Assembly: GCF_000303155.1 (NCBI RefSeq) | Contig: NC_018719.1 | Location: forward strand, 2,046,001-2,110,000 | DNA: 64,000 nucleotides | From: Candidatus Nitrososphaera gargensis Ga9.2 | Lineage (GTDB): Archaea > Thermoproteota > Nitrososphaeria > Nitrososphaerales > Nitrososphaeraceae | Direction of reading: 5' to 3' | In this document: one piece after another, positions 8,860-16,484 of the stretch | Position numbering within the stretch: position 1 is the first letter of the stretch | How the letters are laid out: every line of letters begins with the position of its first letter | Program-made: the position numbers and the translations under genes | The notes under the pieces: generated by a model | What the model was told of the DNA's origin: nothing | Databases searched by the model: none | The model's input: only the letters and a program-made list of their open reading frames with translations

Positions 8860-9108
8860 CTAGTCCATGGCGGCTACTGCTGTCGCGTTATTGTTACTTT
8901 CTGCTGCATCGACCTTGCTTTCACGCCCAGAAGCTCGCTTTGCCGCATCGATGATCAGCTTTGCCACATAGATCTCTATGCCAAGCACTGCGGCAATGTC
9001 TGTGGGGTTTGAACGCAGCAGCGAATCAATCGACGTGAACCCGGCCGCCATAAGCGAGTCCTTAATACCTATAGCTACCTCTAACATCTGTATGCCGGGG
9101 CTTATCAT
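8860..9108 (-). CDS. small helix-hairpin-helix protein, RadA N-terminal-like
   Basis: An 82-residue protein. Residues about 10-65 (IKDSLMAAGFTSIDSLLRSNPTDIAAVLGIEIYVAKLIIDAAK) match the HhH fold seen at the N-terminus of RadA/Rad51 and related DNA-binding domains, where the pattern is L..AGY.SI..L....P.ELA...GI....A.KII.AAR. The C-terminus is a short polar tail. There is no recombinase domain, so it is a stand-alone HhH module that may bind DNA non-specifically or mediate protein contact. It is flanked by unrelated genes and seems monocistronic. Confidence 0.7.
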   Translation of the reverse strand: MISPGIQMLEVAIGIKDSLMAAGFTSIDSLLRSNPTDIAAVLGIEIYVAKLIIDAAKRASGRESKVDAAESNNNATAVAAMD

Positions 9109-9200
9109 GCCACTGTGGCGGCATTACATCTTATAATGATTGTAGTGGATTATGCTTGAGGAATCATAAGCAAATTTTCTCCTAGTTCACAGTTCGGCGG

Positions 9201-10997
9201 TCACGCAGCTTCTTCAGTGTCGTGCGAGTGGACGCCTCTCAGCGTTTCGTGCACCTGATTGCGAAAGAGCGTAAGCCCTATCCTGCGCGCGTACGGCTGC
9301 CCCCTTGCAAATGACTCTGCAAGGTTGCGGACAAAATCCATGTCCACCTTTGGAGGCATCGGGGGCTCGAACGGGTCAACATAAGCTTCTATTATCGTGG
9401 GCTCCTTCTCACCCATCGCCTGACTTATGATCGATCTCACCTCTGCCGGCTCGTTTATGGAATATCCTCTGCCCCCGCAGCTCTCCGCAAATTCTGCAAA
9501 GTCTATCGGCGTGAACTCGACCCCGTACTCAGGGTTGCCAAGGAACGCCATCTGTTCCCACCTTATCATACCAAGAATGTTGTTCTTGATTATCACTACC
9601 TTGATGGGCAGGTTGTATTGTACAGCCGTGGCAAACTCGGCCATCAGCATGGAAAAGCCGCCGTCGCCCACGAATGCGACGCATTGCCTCTCGGGGTAGG
9701 CAATCTGCGCCGCTATGGCGTAGGGCAGAGCGCAGGCCATGCTAGCAAGCGTGCCGGAAAGTGAGAACTTCATGCCCCTTCGGAGCTGGATATACTGCGC
9801 AGCCCAGATGGTATTGGTGCCGCTGTCGACAGAGATTATCGCGTCGTCCTGCAGCTCTTCAGACACTGCGGCAGCAACCACCTGCGGCTTGACCGGCCTG
9901 TCAGTTCTGCTGCTCCTCTCTCGGAGAAGGTCCATCCAGCTTCTCATAGCGTCCTGCCTTGACCGCAGGAACTCCCTGTTCTCCTTTTTCTTCAAGAGCG
10001 GCATCAGCGCGGCAAGTGTAGTCTTGGCGTCGCCTACCAAGCCCGCCTCCACAGGGAAGCGCAGGCCTATCCTCTCTGGCAGCAGGTCTATTTGGATTCC
10101 CCTTGCCCGGCCGGGCTTGGGCAGGTAATCGATGTACGGGAACGATGTCCCGACCATGAGCAGCGTGTCGGCCTGCTCCATCGCGTCTGTGGCAGGCTCT
10201 GTGCCTAGCATGCCAATGCCGCCGAGGCTGTTTGGGTGGTCGTCTGGCACCACTGCCTTGCCAAGCAGCGCCTTGACTATCGGGGCGCCCAGCATCTCTG
10301 AAACTGCCTCCACTTCGGCGCCGGCGCCAAGCGCCCCCTGACCGACGAGGAGCACCACCCTTTCGCCAGAGTTAAGGATGTCAGCCGCCTTGCGGAGAAT
10401 GGCGGGGTCTGGCATGACACAAGAGGAAAAGACATCTGACGTGTGGCCGGCCACCTTGTGGCGCGAGTACTTGCCGCTCCGCTGCTTCTCTTGGACATCT
10501 ATTGGGATCGTAAGATGGCTGACCCCGCGCTTTGAAATCGCGCTCCGGCACGCAATGTCTACCGCCATCTCGGCGTGCTCGGGGCTATTTATCATGTTGT
10601 TGTAGACTGTGACATCAGAGAACAGCTGCAGCAGGTTCACGTCTTGCTGGTAGTTCGATCCCATCATGTCCGAGTACGTACTTCCAGTTATGGCAACCAC
10701 GGGCGTGCTGTCGGCCTTAGCGTCGTACAGCCCTGTCAGGAGGTGTATCGCGCCCGGCCCCGATGTTGCGACGCACGCGCCCAGCTTGCCGGTGTACTTT
10801 GCGTACGCGCAGGCCATAAAAGCGGCAGACTCTTCGTGCCTGACCAGCACAAATTTTATCCTGTCCTTGCGCTGTCGGAGCGCCTCGATAAAGCCGTTGA
10901 TGCCGTCCCCGGGGAGGCCAAATATCACATCTACGCCCCAGTCAAGCAGCGACTCTGCCACAATCTCGGCAGTCTTTGTTCCCTGTTCTGCAACCAT
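9201..10997 (-). CDS. PoxB-like thiamine diphosphate enzyme (pyruvate oxidase/dehydrogenase family)
   Basis: About 598 residues in the three-domain ThDP layout. The N-terminal PYR domain has GLPGDGINGF and the cofactor-activating Glu in VRHEESAAFMA. The middle domain is a Rossmann-like FAD or ADP region (VVLLVGQGALGAGAE). The PP domain has GDGGFSMLMAEF...IIKNN for Mg-diphosphate binding. It most resembles pyruvate:quinone oxidoreductase (PoxB), which decarboxylates pyruvate to acetate and passes electrons to quinone; acetolactate synthase-like or other oxo-acid chemistry is possible. I chose ATG 10997 rather than an ATG 51 bases upstream because a TATA box lies between them, which fits a leaderless transcript. 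Confidence 0.85.
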   Translation of the reverse strand: MVAEQGTKTAEIVAESLLDWGVDVIFGLPGDGINGFIEALRQRKDRIKFVLVRHEESAAFMACAYAKYTGKLGACVATSGPGAIHLLTGLYDAKADSTPVVAITGSTYSDMMGSNYQQDVNLLQLFSDVTVYNNMINSPEHAEMAVDIACRSAISKRGVSHLTIPIDVQEKQRSGKYSRHKVAGHTSDVFSSCVMPDPAILRKAADILNSGERVVLLVGQGALGAGAEVEAVSEMLGAPIVKALLGKAVVPDDHPNSLGGIGMLGTEPATDAMEQADTLLMVGTSFPYIDYLPKPGRARGIQIDLLPERIGLRFPVEAGLVGDAKTTLAALMPLLKKKENREFLRSRQDAMRSWMDLLRERSSRTDRPVKPQVVAAAVSEELQDDAIISVDSGTNTIWAAQYIQLRRGMKFSLSGTLASMACALPYAIAAQIAYPERQCVAFVGDGGFSMLMAEFATAVQYNLPIKVVIIKNNILGMIRWEQMAFLGNPEYGVEFTPIDFAEFAESCGGRGYSINEPAEVRSIISQAMGEKEPTIIEAYVDPFEPPMPPKVDMDFVRNLAESFARGQPYARRIGLTLFRNQVHETLRGVHSHDTEEAA

Positions 10998-11016
10998 ATG
11001 CGATATATGTATGCCT

Positions 11017-11023
11017 AATAAAA
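11017..11023 (-). promoter_or_regulatory. TATA box of the PoxB-like gene
   Basis: On the minus strand the A+T-rich run centred here reads tttatta, about 23 bases before ATG 10997. It lies inside the longer possible ORF and therefore argues for the shorter start and a leaderless mRNA. Confidence 0.5.
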
Positions 11024-11117
11024 TATTATTAAGTTGACATGCGGGCATGGAAGGATATATGCTAACTAGCTAGGACTGCACCAGCTCTTGCCGGCTGCCC
11101 TGCGCGCCACAATGCGA

Positions 11118-11426
11118 TCAGCCCTTTGCGATCCTGTCTATGGTCTTTGCAAGCTTGATGTCATAGTTGCTGATGCCGCCGACGTCGTGCGTCACAAGGT
11201 CTATCTTGACTCGGTTGTAGACGTTGAACCATTCAGGGTGGTGGTTCATCTTTTCAGCCTCCATTGCGACCTTGGTCATAAAGCCAAACGCCTGCACGAA
11301 ATCGTCAAACTCAAACGTCTTGTTCACCTTGCCGCCGGCGACCTTCCAGCCGTCAAGCTTGCCCACTTCCTGCTGTATCTCCTTGTCTGATAGCTTGTGG
11401 TAGTCCTCTTCCTCTCCTTCAGACAT
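11118..11426 (-). CDS. pterin-4a-carbinolamine dehydratase
   Basis: About 102 residues, full length for the PhhB/DCoH family. The active-site block is clear at about residues 56-78: [19 protein letters not shown] followed by TTHD-like VTHD, giving the two catalytic histidines and the conserved Trp, Tyr-Asn and His-Asp. It dehydrates 4a-hydroxytetrahydropterins; in organisms without aromatic amino acid hydroxylases it may serve molybdopterin or other pterin metabolism. The start is set at MSEGEEED; the longer reading would overlap the neighbouring gene. Confidence 0.9.
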   Translation of the reverse strand: MSEGEEEDYHKLSDKEIQQEVGKLDGWKVAGGKVNKTFEFDDFVQAFGFMTKVAMEAEKMNHHPEWFNVYNRVKIDLVTHDVGGISNYDIKLAKTIDRIAKG

Positions 11427-11448
11427 GAAATAAAGTTGCGCGACGTAT

Positions 11449-12846
11449 CTAATACGTCTTGCCGGTGGCAAAGAGCGATATTCTTTTGGCCGCTACTATT
11501 ATTCCGCCTATTGCAAGCGCCGCTGCTATCGAGGCGATTCCTACTGGGAACTCGGGCACTACCGACAGGCTCGACTGTACGGACTCGCTGCTGGCATTTA
11601 TCTTGTCGACGCGCACCGTGAACGAGCCCTGTGAAGCAAACGTCATGTCCTGCGAAGAGACTCCTTCAGGAGTGGTCACGCCGCCAGCGCGAGTCACTTC
11701 GTTGCCGTCCTTGTCCAGTATGACAAGCTCGTACGTCGCTGCAGACAGCGGCTGGTCAGACTTGTCAGTCACCCTGATGCCAAACGTCACCGGCTGTCCG
11801 GGGAATACCTGCTCCGGCCAAGTCAATGCCACCTTGTAGTTTTGCGAGTCGGTCGTGACCTGCGCCACCTTGACTTCGGTCGTCGGTGGGCTTAGGGCAA
11901 ACACCGCCTTGTCAGGCGTCAGGTTTTCCGATTTTACCTTCTCAGCAATGTTTATCAGGTTCTGCTTTGAAATCGTAAAGTGCACGATGGTGTTCTCCGG
12001 TGTGTACGTGTCTACTGCCACCGGGACGCTGATGCCATTTACGGTAGCATTGAGCGATTGCTTGTTAAAGTCGGCAAGCGCCTTTGGTATGAACACCTCG
12101 GTGTGAAGCATGCCTATCCTGCTCGGCATGTCTGACGTCCAGTCAAACGGCATCGAAAATTCGATGGTCTTTGTCTCCTCGTCATAGTTGGAGCTATCGA
12201 TCGCGCCGTAATAGTTCCTCACCTTGATCTGCTGGCCTTCTACGTCTATCACCTCTTCGCGGCCAGGAGTCACCCACACGTCGTACTGGAGCACAGGCTC
12301 TACCTGCGTTCTGGTGGTTCCAACTGTGTAAATCTCTACAAAAAGGTTGTAAAGTCCCGGATCGGTAAAGATGGGGCCTTCGACTACCACCGGCCCGCCC
12401 CTGTTCCAGATGCCGCCAAACTGGGGCTCCGCCTCACCTCTGGCCACCGCAGTCTCGCTGTCCTTTGGAACTATCTTGATCTGCAGGTCGCCTTCTGGGT
12501 CATAAAAGAATCCCTGGCCGCCAAACTGGCCGCCTTCTGTCACGATCGGGACCTCGTTGCCGTCCTTCTTGAAGTAGACCCTGTATGTCACTTCCTTAAA
12601 GTTCTCGTTGGTGTTTTCGTCAAAGAACCGGGCGTTGATGTAAACCGGGTCGGTCGAAGTGGTGACAACCAGCGGCTCAAGTGAAACAAAGAGGCTGGCC
12701 TTCTTGCCGCCGAAATCTGCAGGCGGCGGCTGGTGACCGCCGTGTGCGAACGCGCTTGGCAGCGCGAGGGCAGAGATCATCAATGTGACAAAAAATGCAA
12801 GTGTCAGAACGGAAGCGAGAATCTTTCTTCTCTCAGGCATTTCCAA
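11449..12846 (-). CDS. large secreted surface protein with PEF-CTERM-like tail
   Basis: A 465-residue exported protein. A signal peptide covers about residues 8-34 ([27 protein letters not shown]). A long beta-rich region follows with Ig-like repeats (one at about 335-425 with [21 protein letters not shown]). The C-terminus is [20 protein letters not shown], then a TM helix and a basic end AAKRISLF, the tripartite PEF-CTERM architecture recognised by archaeosortases. It is therefore likely processed and anchored in the cell surface. The TATA element ccaatatataccg is about 28 bases upstream of the ATG, and a perfect-arm palindrome overlaps the start codon. Confidence 0.8.
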   Translation of the reverse strand: MEMPERRKILASVLTLAFFVTLMISALALPSAFAHGGHQPPPADFGGKKASLFVSLEPLVVTTSTDPVYINARFFDENTNENFKEVTYRVYFKKDGNEVPIVTEGGQFGGQGFFYDPEGDLQIKIVPKDSETAVARGEAEPQFGGIWNRGGPVVVEGPIFTDPGLYNLFVEIYTVGTTRTQVEPVLQYDVWVTPGREEVIDVEGQQIKVRNYYGAIDSSNYDEETKTIEFSMPFDWTSDMPSRIGMLHTEVFIPKALADFNKQSLNATVNGISVPVAVDTYTPENTIVHFTISKQNLINIAEKVKSENLTPDKAVFALSPPTTEVKVAQVTTDSQNYKVALTWPEQVFPGQPVTFGIRVTDKSDQPLSAATYELVILDKDGNEVTRAGGVTTPEGVSSQDMTFASQGSFTVRVDKINASSESVQSSLSVVPEFPVGIASIAAALAIGGIIVAAKRISLFATGKTY

Positions 12847-12856
12847 ACTTGGAAAT
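12839..12856. promoter_or_regulatory. palindrome over the start codon of the PEF-CTERM gene
   Basis: Arms ATTTCCAA and TTGGAAAT flank a central AC. The element covers the ATG at 12846 and the presumed transcription start of a leaderless mRNA, so a repressor bound here would block initiation. No second copy was noticed. Confidence 0.35.
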
Positions 12857-12957
12857 CGTGTTTCGGTATATATTGGTTATTTTACGCGTTGCTCACTTCT
12901 TCGGTCAAAAGCACTAACGCTTGCAATTTATAGGGTTATGAAAATTGCAACTATGGC

Positions 12958-13032
12958 GGGCAGCTGGTCTAGCTCGGTTATGATACCGCTCTTACACAGC
13001 GGTGGTCGGGTGTTCAAATCACCCGCTGCCCA
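12958..13032 (+). tRNA. tRNA-Val (TAC anticodon)
   Basis: A complete cloverleaf without intron: acceptor GGGCAGC pairs with GCTGCCC, discriminator A at 13032; anticodon stem CCGCT/AGCGG around loop CTTACAC (anticodon TAC, decoding GUA and other Val codons); T-arm GGGTG/CACCC around TTCAAAT. The CCA end is not encoded. A TATA-like gcaatttatagg lies about 25 bases upstream. Confidence 0.95.
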
Positions 13033-13044
13033 CTTTCAAAATAC

Positions 13045-13060
13045 TTGATATATATATCAA
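13045..13060. repeat. perfect 16-base AT palindrome after tRNA-Val
   Basis: TTGATATATATATCAA is a perfect palindrome 12 bases past the tRNA-Val gene, at the edge of the gene-poor zinc-finger region. It may be a transcription signal or a protein site; an integration site is conceivable because tRNA 3' ends are common targets, but no repeat of the tRNA 3' end was found in the window. Confidence 0.4.
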
Positions 13061-13090
13061 ATGAATTCGACAGGCGAAAAGCTAGTTTAT

Positions 13091-13219
13091 TCAGTTCAAT
13101 GGCATGGTATGAATTTCTTTATGCCCATGCATTCATTTCTGATCTTCAATGTCGTTAGCAAATAGAAAATGCGCGCCGCATGCTTTGTATACAAATATCT
13201 TGTCCAATCTTTCAATCAA
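13091..13219 (-). pseudogene. C2H2 zinc-finger microprotein, inactivated
   Basis: From a TTG at 13219 the frame reads IERLDKIFVYKACGAHFLF, then a TGA at 13133-13135, then MHGHKEIHTMPLN and a stop. It aligns with the intact C2H2 gene at 14602-14751 (KLDKVYCCLVCIEVFLF ... ERMHGHKEM). Relative to that copy the first zinc Cys is Tyr, the first zinc His is Gln, and an Arg codon has become TGA. Its TTG start overlaps the TGA of the next upstream zinc-binding gene (TTGA), so the two were probably coupled. Confidence 0.55.
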
Positions 13220-13373
13220 ATGCCGACCCCGCCAAGACAGTGCATAAAGTGACAATCAAAGCACAGGCCGCACTTTTCTGTTACTTCTCTGACATCACAC
13301 ACATCACATTTTCAGCAGTCATGCAACGCGGCAAAAACAGCCACGAGATGTAGAACTTGTCATCTATGCTCAT
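13216..13373 (-). pseudogene. small multi-cysteine zinc-binding protein, frameshifted
   Basis: ATG 13373 opens MSIDDKFYISWLFLPRC; a one-base shift near 13310 is needed to enter the frame KCDVCDVREVTEKCGLC then FDCHFMHCLGGVGI. That C-terminal part has CxxC, CxxC, CH and HxxHC spacing, as in treble-clef or B-box-like zinc modules. As read, neither frame makes the full protein. The two halves together would give about 52 residues. Confidence 0.45.
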
Positions 13374-13423
13374 GACTAGTAAAAACTACTTATGATACAA
13401 CAGCAAAAATGTTCAACTGATTA

Positions 13424-13594
13424 TCATACTGAAAATTCTTCTGGCGAATAAACTGCTACAAAGTGGCACATCGGGCAACGTATTTTTTGCGGCGTCTTTA
13501 CTGATTGGCCATCAAGCGTTCGGCCTATGGTGGTTTCGAGTAAAGTACGACACCGCTTGCATTTTACAGAGAAATATCTAGCCAATGCAAGCAT
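13424..13594 (-). CDS. zinc-ribbon microprotein, 56 residues
   Basis: An intact reading frame of 56 codons starting at ATG 13594. It has two CxxC knuckles, KCKRC at residues 11-15 and RCPMC at 39-43, separated by 24 residues, which is a classic zinc ribbon. The N-terminus is hydrophobic-basic and the C-terminus ends VAVYSPEEFSV. A TATA-like ttttatattttt lies about 25-30 bases upstream, fitting a leaderless mRNA. No enzyme domain; a nucleic-acid or protein-contact role is likely by analogy. It is too short for usual ORF cut-offs and easy to miss. Confidence 0.65.
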   Translation of the reverse strand: MLALARYFSVKCKRCRTLLETTIGRTLDGQSVKTPQKIRCPMCHFVAVYSPEEFSV

Positions 13595-13915
13595 TAAAAA
13601 TGCATTTTCAAAAATATAAAAAATTACAAGATCTCTTATAACAGAGAGCCTTACTCACCCTTGCGGGCTTTCGGGCCCGAACTAAATCAGCTGTAAAAAA
13701 GATGAACGAATAGAAATTAAAAGTGATTGGATTCTTAATTCTGCAAAAGCCTTACTCATCGGCCCCGGTTTGTAAGCAGAGGCGACTGGCTTAATGGTTC
13801 TATCTCGCCTTCGCTGCATGGCCGTTATCGCGGACAAAACTTAAACGGCTTTTTGTCATTCTTCGAAGGTTTGTTATCATATTATCGACCAGAGTGCCAT
13901 TTATGGCATGCATAT
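13595..13915. other. gene-poor stretch with short hairpins and a shared 10-mer
   Basis: No convincing gene. Two copies of GAGTAAGGCT (minus strand, about 13646-13656 and 13749-13759) occur about 105 bases apart, each beside a G+C-rich potential hairpin such as GGGCTTTCGGGCCC. A 45-codon minus-strand frame (13682-13819) contains YKPGPMSKAF, which could be a decayed zinc finger, but the metal ligands are absent, so I do not call it. Confidence 0.4.
13895..13908 (-). terminator. hairpin downstream of the 72-residue membrane protein gene
   Basis: TGCCAT and ATGGCA arms around TT form a six-pair hairpin 8 bases past the stop of the gene ending at 13916. No T-run follows on the minus strand, so its role as a terminator is only suggested by position. 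Confidence 0.3.
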
Positions 13916-14134
13916 TTATTTTGACACAATTTGATCCTGTCTAACGCGCATTGCCCATACGCCAAGAACCACAATGGCAACGCCCAGCGGTACGATCAGG
14001 AGCATCATGAACTGACCCAGAATATGATCTGCGTTATGTATGGGCCATTTTGCATACGCGTCAGTAAATGCTATTTGCGGCAGTAAGGCAAATGAAAGTG
14101 AAGCCGCTAGAATAACTAGCACACCATTTGCCAT
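13916..14134 (-). CDS. small secreted or two-TM membrane protein
   Basis: A 72-residue protein. Residues 2-27 form a signal peptide or TM helix (VLVILAASLSFALLPQIAFTDAYA), then a short exposed part with two His (KWPIHNADHILGQ), then a second TM helix (FMMLLIVPLGVAIVVLGVWAM) and a basic cytoplasmic tail. The context is the zinc-finger microprotein region. The His pair between the helices could bind metal but that is speculation. Family not recognised. Confidence 0.6.
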   Translation of the reverse strand: MANGVLVILAASLSFALLPQIAFTDAYAKWPIHNADHILGQFMMLLIVPLGVAIVVLGVWAMRVRQDQIVSK

Positions 14135-14201
14135 ATTGTGTATATAGCGGCTATCTTGTATTAGAGGCTAGTTACAGAATATTATTCTACAGACATGAAC
14201 G

Positions 14202-14330
14202 TTATTTCTCGCTGCCTATTTTGTCGCCATGCTCGTGCAGAATATAGAGCGCAAGTGAGCCGGGCCGCATAAAATGCGCGCCGCAGAACTGGCAAACGCC
14301 ATACTTTCTTCTTTTAGTTGATTCTGCCAC
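14202..14330 (-). CDS. C2H2-like zinc-finger microprotein, 42 residues
   Basis: A GTG start at 14330 gives VAESTKRRKYGVCQFCGAHF, then a helix with LHEHGDKIGSEK and a stop. CQFC is followed after 15 residues by HxH, close to the C2H2 finger pattern C-x2-C-x12-H-x3-H but with a longer helix and HEH end. The YGVCQFCGAHF strand is similar to the CGAHF of the degraded gene at 13091, so the genes are probably relatives. A basic N-terminus (STKRRK) suits nucleic acid binding. No longer start is available because a stop precedes the GTG. Confidence 0.55.
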   Translation of the reverse strand: MAESTKRRKYGVCQFCGAHFMRPGSLALYILHEHGDKIGSEK

Positions 14331-14601
14331 ACTATTACCTACATGTCATATCCGTGTGTCATGAGATAAGACAAAGTGTATATGTATGCTCGTGCCTAAA
14401 ACAAACGACATCTAATGCTACTTCTATAAGATTATTCTATTAAACATGATTTTTGCCTGTAGAGAAGAACCAGTCGTCCCACAGGCACATGAAACCCTAA
14501 CAATTTGACCCTAATTTTTGGCTCGGTTGAAAACATAAATGCAAACAAAAATTGTCGGCTCACTTCATGAAAATTGCTGCAGGAATTCGCCGCTGCAGGT
14601 T

Positions 14602-14751
14602 TTAAGACAACGGCAAGATTCGCATTTCCTTATGACCGTGCATCCGTTCATGATTTTCGACGTCTGATTTGAACAAGAAAACTTCTATGCAAACCAGACA
14701 GCAATATACCTTGTCCAGCTTTTCAACAGACCCGCCGGTTACCACAATCAT
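14602..14751 (-). CDS. C2H2 zinc-finger microprotein, 49 residues
   Basis: ATG 14751 opens an intact 49-codon frame. Residues 18-37 (CLVC, twelve residues, HERMH) match the canonical C2H2 finger C-x2-C-x12-H-x3-H exactly, with hydrophobic core positions F24, F26 and V31. The flanks are short, so this is a single-finger protein. Single C2H2 proteins of this size are known in archaea, with roles in DNA binding or biofilm and lipid control in a few studied cases; here function is unknown. It is the intact relative of the degraded copy at 13091-13219. Confidence 0.7.
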   Translation of the reverse strand: MIVVTGGSVEKLDKVYCCLVCIEVFLFKSDVENHERMHGHKEMRILPLS

Positions 14752-14854
14752 TCAGACTAGACTTTGTAGGCCAGCTATTAGACTATCTGCATGAAAAATC
14801 TAGCTACACTCTTCAATTTTACCTAGCAATGTTATATAATGTCAAATAGCTAGT

Positions 14855-14874
14855 CGTGTGCATGTAGACACACG
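14855..14874. promoter_or_regulatory. CGTGTG/CACACG hairpin in the zinc-finger region
   Basis: A perfect six-pair inverted repeat with an 8-base spacer lies between the leftward C2H2 gene (starts 14751) and the rightward coiled-coil gene (starts 14951). Its position between divergent genes suits an operator or a leader hairpin. Confidence 0.35.
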
Positions 14875-14950
14875 CTTTGCACTATAGGATTTTTCATTTT
14901 GTTGTTGTAATTATTGTCAATGTTAAATAACATAATGAACCAAATGCCCC

Positions 14951-15121
14951 ATGGCATCAGAAGTTTCTCGAAAATATCAAGAAGAAATCTTGAGGTTGCT
15001 CAGCGAAATAGTGGCCGAGCTAAAAGAGAGCAATATCCTGTTAAAAGAGCACAACAGCGCGATCGATAGCATCAAGAACAGGATTCGCAAGATAGGTTTT
15101 AGCACCACCAATTGGCGGTAG
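14951..15121 (+). CDS. coiled-coil microprotein, 56 residues
   Basis: ATG 14951 gives an intact 56-codon frame: MASEVSRKYQEEILRLL then SEIVAELKESNILLKEHNSA and IDSIKNRIRKIGF. Leu, Ile and Val recur with heptad spacing over about residues 10-48, predicting one long amphipathic helix that would form a coiled coil. TATA-like ttaaataac lies about 25 bases upstream, fitting a leaderless message. It is divergent from the C2H2 gene. No known family; a small dimerising partner or regulator is possible. Confidence 0.6.
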   Translation: MASEVSRKYQEEILRLLSEIVAELKESNILLKEHNSAIDSIKNRIRKIGFSTTNWR

Positions 15122-15245
15122 CATTGGAGCCATTAGGATGAACGTTGATTGATTGCTAAAGCGTGATATCGCGCCGCCAACATTGCAGGCAAATTTGACA
15201 CGGACGATAAACTTTTGTGCTCGGGTTGCCATTGTGTTACATAAA

Positions 15246-15410
15246 ATGATAGATAGGCGCAGACTCGATAGAGTTCTTCGGAAAAAGACGTGCATCATTT
15301 GCGGCCGGCGCCCCGCATTAGACAATGAAGAGCTATGCGCCTTGTGCTGGCCCGAAATACATCATTTTGCAAAGCATCACAAGCTAGTCAAGACCGGCAA
15401 AGAAGATTGA
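15246..15410 (+). CDS. zinc-finger microprotein with CxxC pairs, 54 residues
   Basis: From ATG 15246: a basic start MIDRRRLDRVLRKK, then CIICG (residues 16-20), ELCALC (29-34), and a His-rich C-terminus HHFAKHHK. Two CxxC pairs separated by 12 residues form a compact zinc knuckle; the later His residues may add ligands. An in-frame extension to 15153 exists but lacks zinc-finger character and is probably upstream noise. The downstream MEDS gene is about 100 bases away on the same strand. Confidence 0.6.
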   Translation: MIDRRRLDRVLRKKTCIICGRRPALDNEELCALCWPEIHHFAKHHKLVKTGKED

Positions 15411-15507
15411 AGAAGTCAGACAGATTTTCAAGCTTGGCTTTTTGTGAAATGATTGCCTGCAACATTTATAGGGTTTGTTTATTAGCGCGTTTCGCGACAT
15501 TTTTTCC

Positions 15508-16074
15508 ATGCCAAACTTGGTCAAAAGATCTTCTGGCGAGCATGTGATGTTCTTGTACGACAGCCTTGATGCTCGCAACAAGGCGGCTCTAAGATACATC
15601 AACGATGGGTTAAAGAATTCTCAACTGGTTATTTACGCCTCCGTCGATGCGGACAACGAGTCGCACATCTCCATGATATCGTCAAAGATCAGGAACTACA
15701 GGAAAAATATTGATCAGGGCAACCTGCTGATCCTAAAATTAAGGACATTTTACGAGCGTGTATTGGCCGGTGATTTGGAGGCGTTCAAGGACTTCAAGGA
15801 GCTGGTAGAAGAAATAGTACGGGAAAGAGTCGCTTCTGGCAGGACCGGCGAGGTGCTTATCGTGGCCGACTGCGCAGACGAGCTATCAAGGAACAAAATG
15901 TTTGACGAAAGCCTGTTTGTCGAGCGGTGGTGGCAGAATACATATCTTGAATGGCTGGAAGGCGATCTAAAGATCACCATCATCTGTCCACACCCCGGCT
16001 CTGTGCTTGAGAACGAGTTGTTCATGTCTCACAAACACGACATCTCTTCCCAGCATAGCATGACCTTGCGCTAG
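15508..16074 (+). CDS. MEDS-domain sensory protein
   Basis: About 188 residues matching the MEDS (methanogen/methylotroph DcmR sensory) domain: GEHVMFLYDSLDARNKAALRYINDGLKNSQLVIYASVD at the N-terminus, a RecA/KaiC-like alpha/beta core, and a C-terminal ICPHPG strand. MEDS domains sense small ligands and are found attached to histidine kinases or receivers. Here the domain stands alone, 11 bases before a receiver-domain gene. The start is set at ATG 15508 (MPNLVKRSS) because the upstream extension is unlike the family. Confidence 0.8.
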   Translation: MPNLVKRSSGEHVMFLYDSLDARNKAALRYINDGLKNSQLVIYASVDADNESHISMISSKIRNYRKNIDQGNLLILKLRTFYERVLAGDLEAFKDFKELVEEIVRERVASGRTGEVLIVADCADELSRNKMFDESLFVERWWQNTYLEWLEGDLKITIICPHPGSVLENELFMSHKHDISSQHSMTLR

Positions 16075-16085
16075 CGGTGACTTGC

Positions 16086-16475
16086 ATGATCACACAAACA
16101 TCAACAACAAGAAAATCGGTTCTTGTGGTTGACGATGAGCCCGACGTTCTTGCAATCATTAAATCATCCCTGCAAAAATCGGGCTTTGAAGTGCAAGGGT
16201 TTACCGACTCGATTCTGGCTCTTGAGCACTTTCAACAGCACTCAACCAGCTATGACATCGTTCTGTCAGACATCCGGATGCCGGGAATGAACGGCTTCAA
16301 GTTTGCGAGGAGCGTCAGAGCGGCAAATTCGGAGATCAGGATATTTCTCATGACCGCATTTGAGATGCACAAGTCCGAACTTGAGAAAGTGCTGCCCTCA
16401 GTCAGGGTCGACCAGATCATACAAAAGCCAGTGTCGATGCGCGAGATGGTCACGACGATAGAAAAGAGCCTCTGA
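16086..16475 (+). CDS. CheY-like stand-alone response regulator
   Basis: About 129 residues, a single receiver domain: acidic pair in VLVVDDEPDV, phosphoacceptor Asp in IVLSDIRMPGMNG, conserved Thr in FLMTAF and Lys in IIQKPVS. There is no output domain, so it acts by protein contact. It follows the MEDS gene closely and a GTG at 16077 would reduce the gap to 2 bases; I used ATG 16086. A MEDS-receiver pair suggests a small signalling relay, but no histidine kinase is nearby. Confidence 0.85.
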   Translation: MITQTSTTRKSVLVVDDEPDVLAIIKSSLQKSGFEVQGFTDSILALEHFQQHSTSYDIVLSDIRMPGMNGFKFARSVRAANSEIRIFLMTAFEMHKSELEKVLPSVRVDQIIQKPVSMREMVTTIEKSL

Positions 16476-16484
16476 CATTGCTGA

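Noticed and set aside
12785-13048. Rightward 87-codon ORF over the tRNA-Val gene
   Set aside because: It runs through the complete tRNA cloverleaf and the divergent promoter; no protein features.
12958-13060. tRNA-Val as an attachment site of an integrated island ending near 15.4 kb
   Set aside because: No direct repeat of the tRNA 3' end and no integrase gene in the window.
13682-13819. Leftward 45-codon frame with YKPGPMSKAF
   Set aside because: Position of SKAF recalls a C2H2 finger but no Cys or His ligands remain; could be chance.
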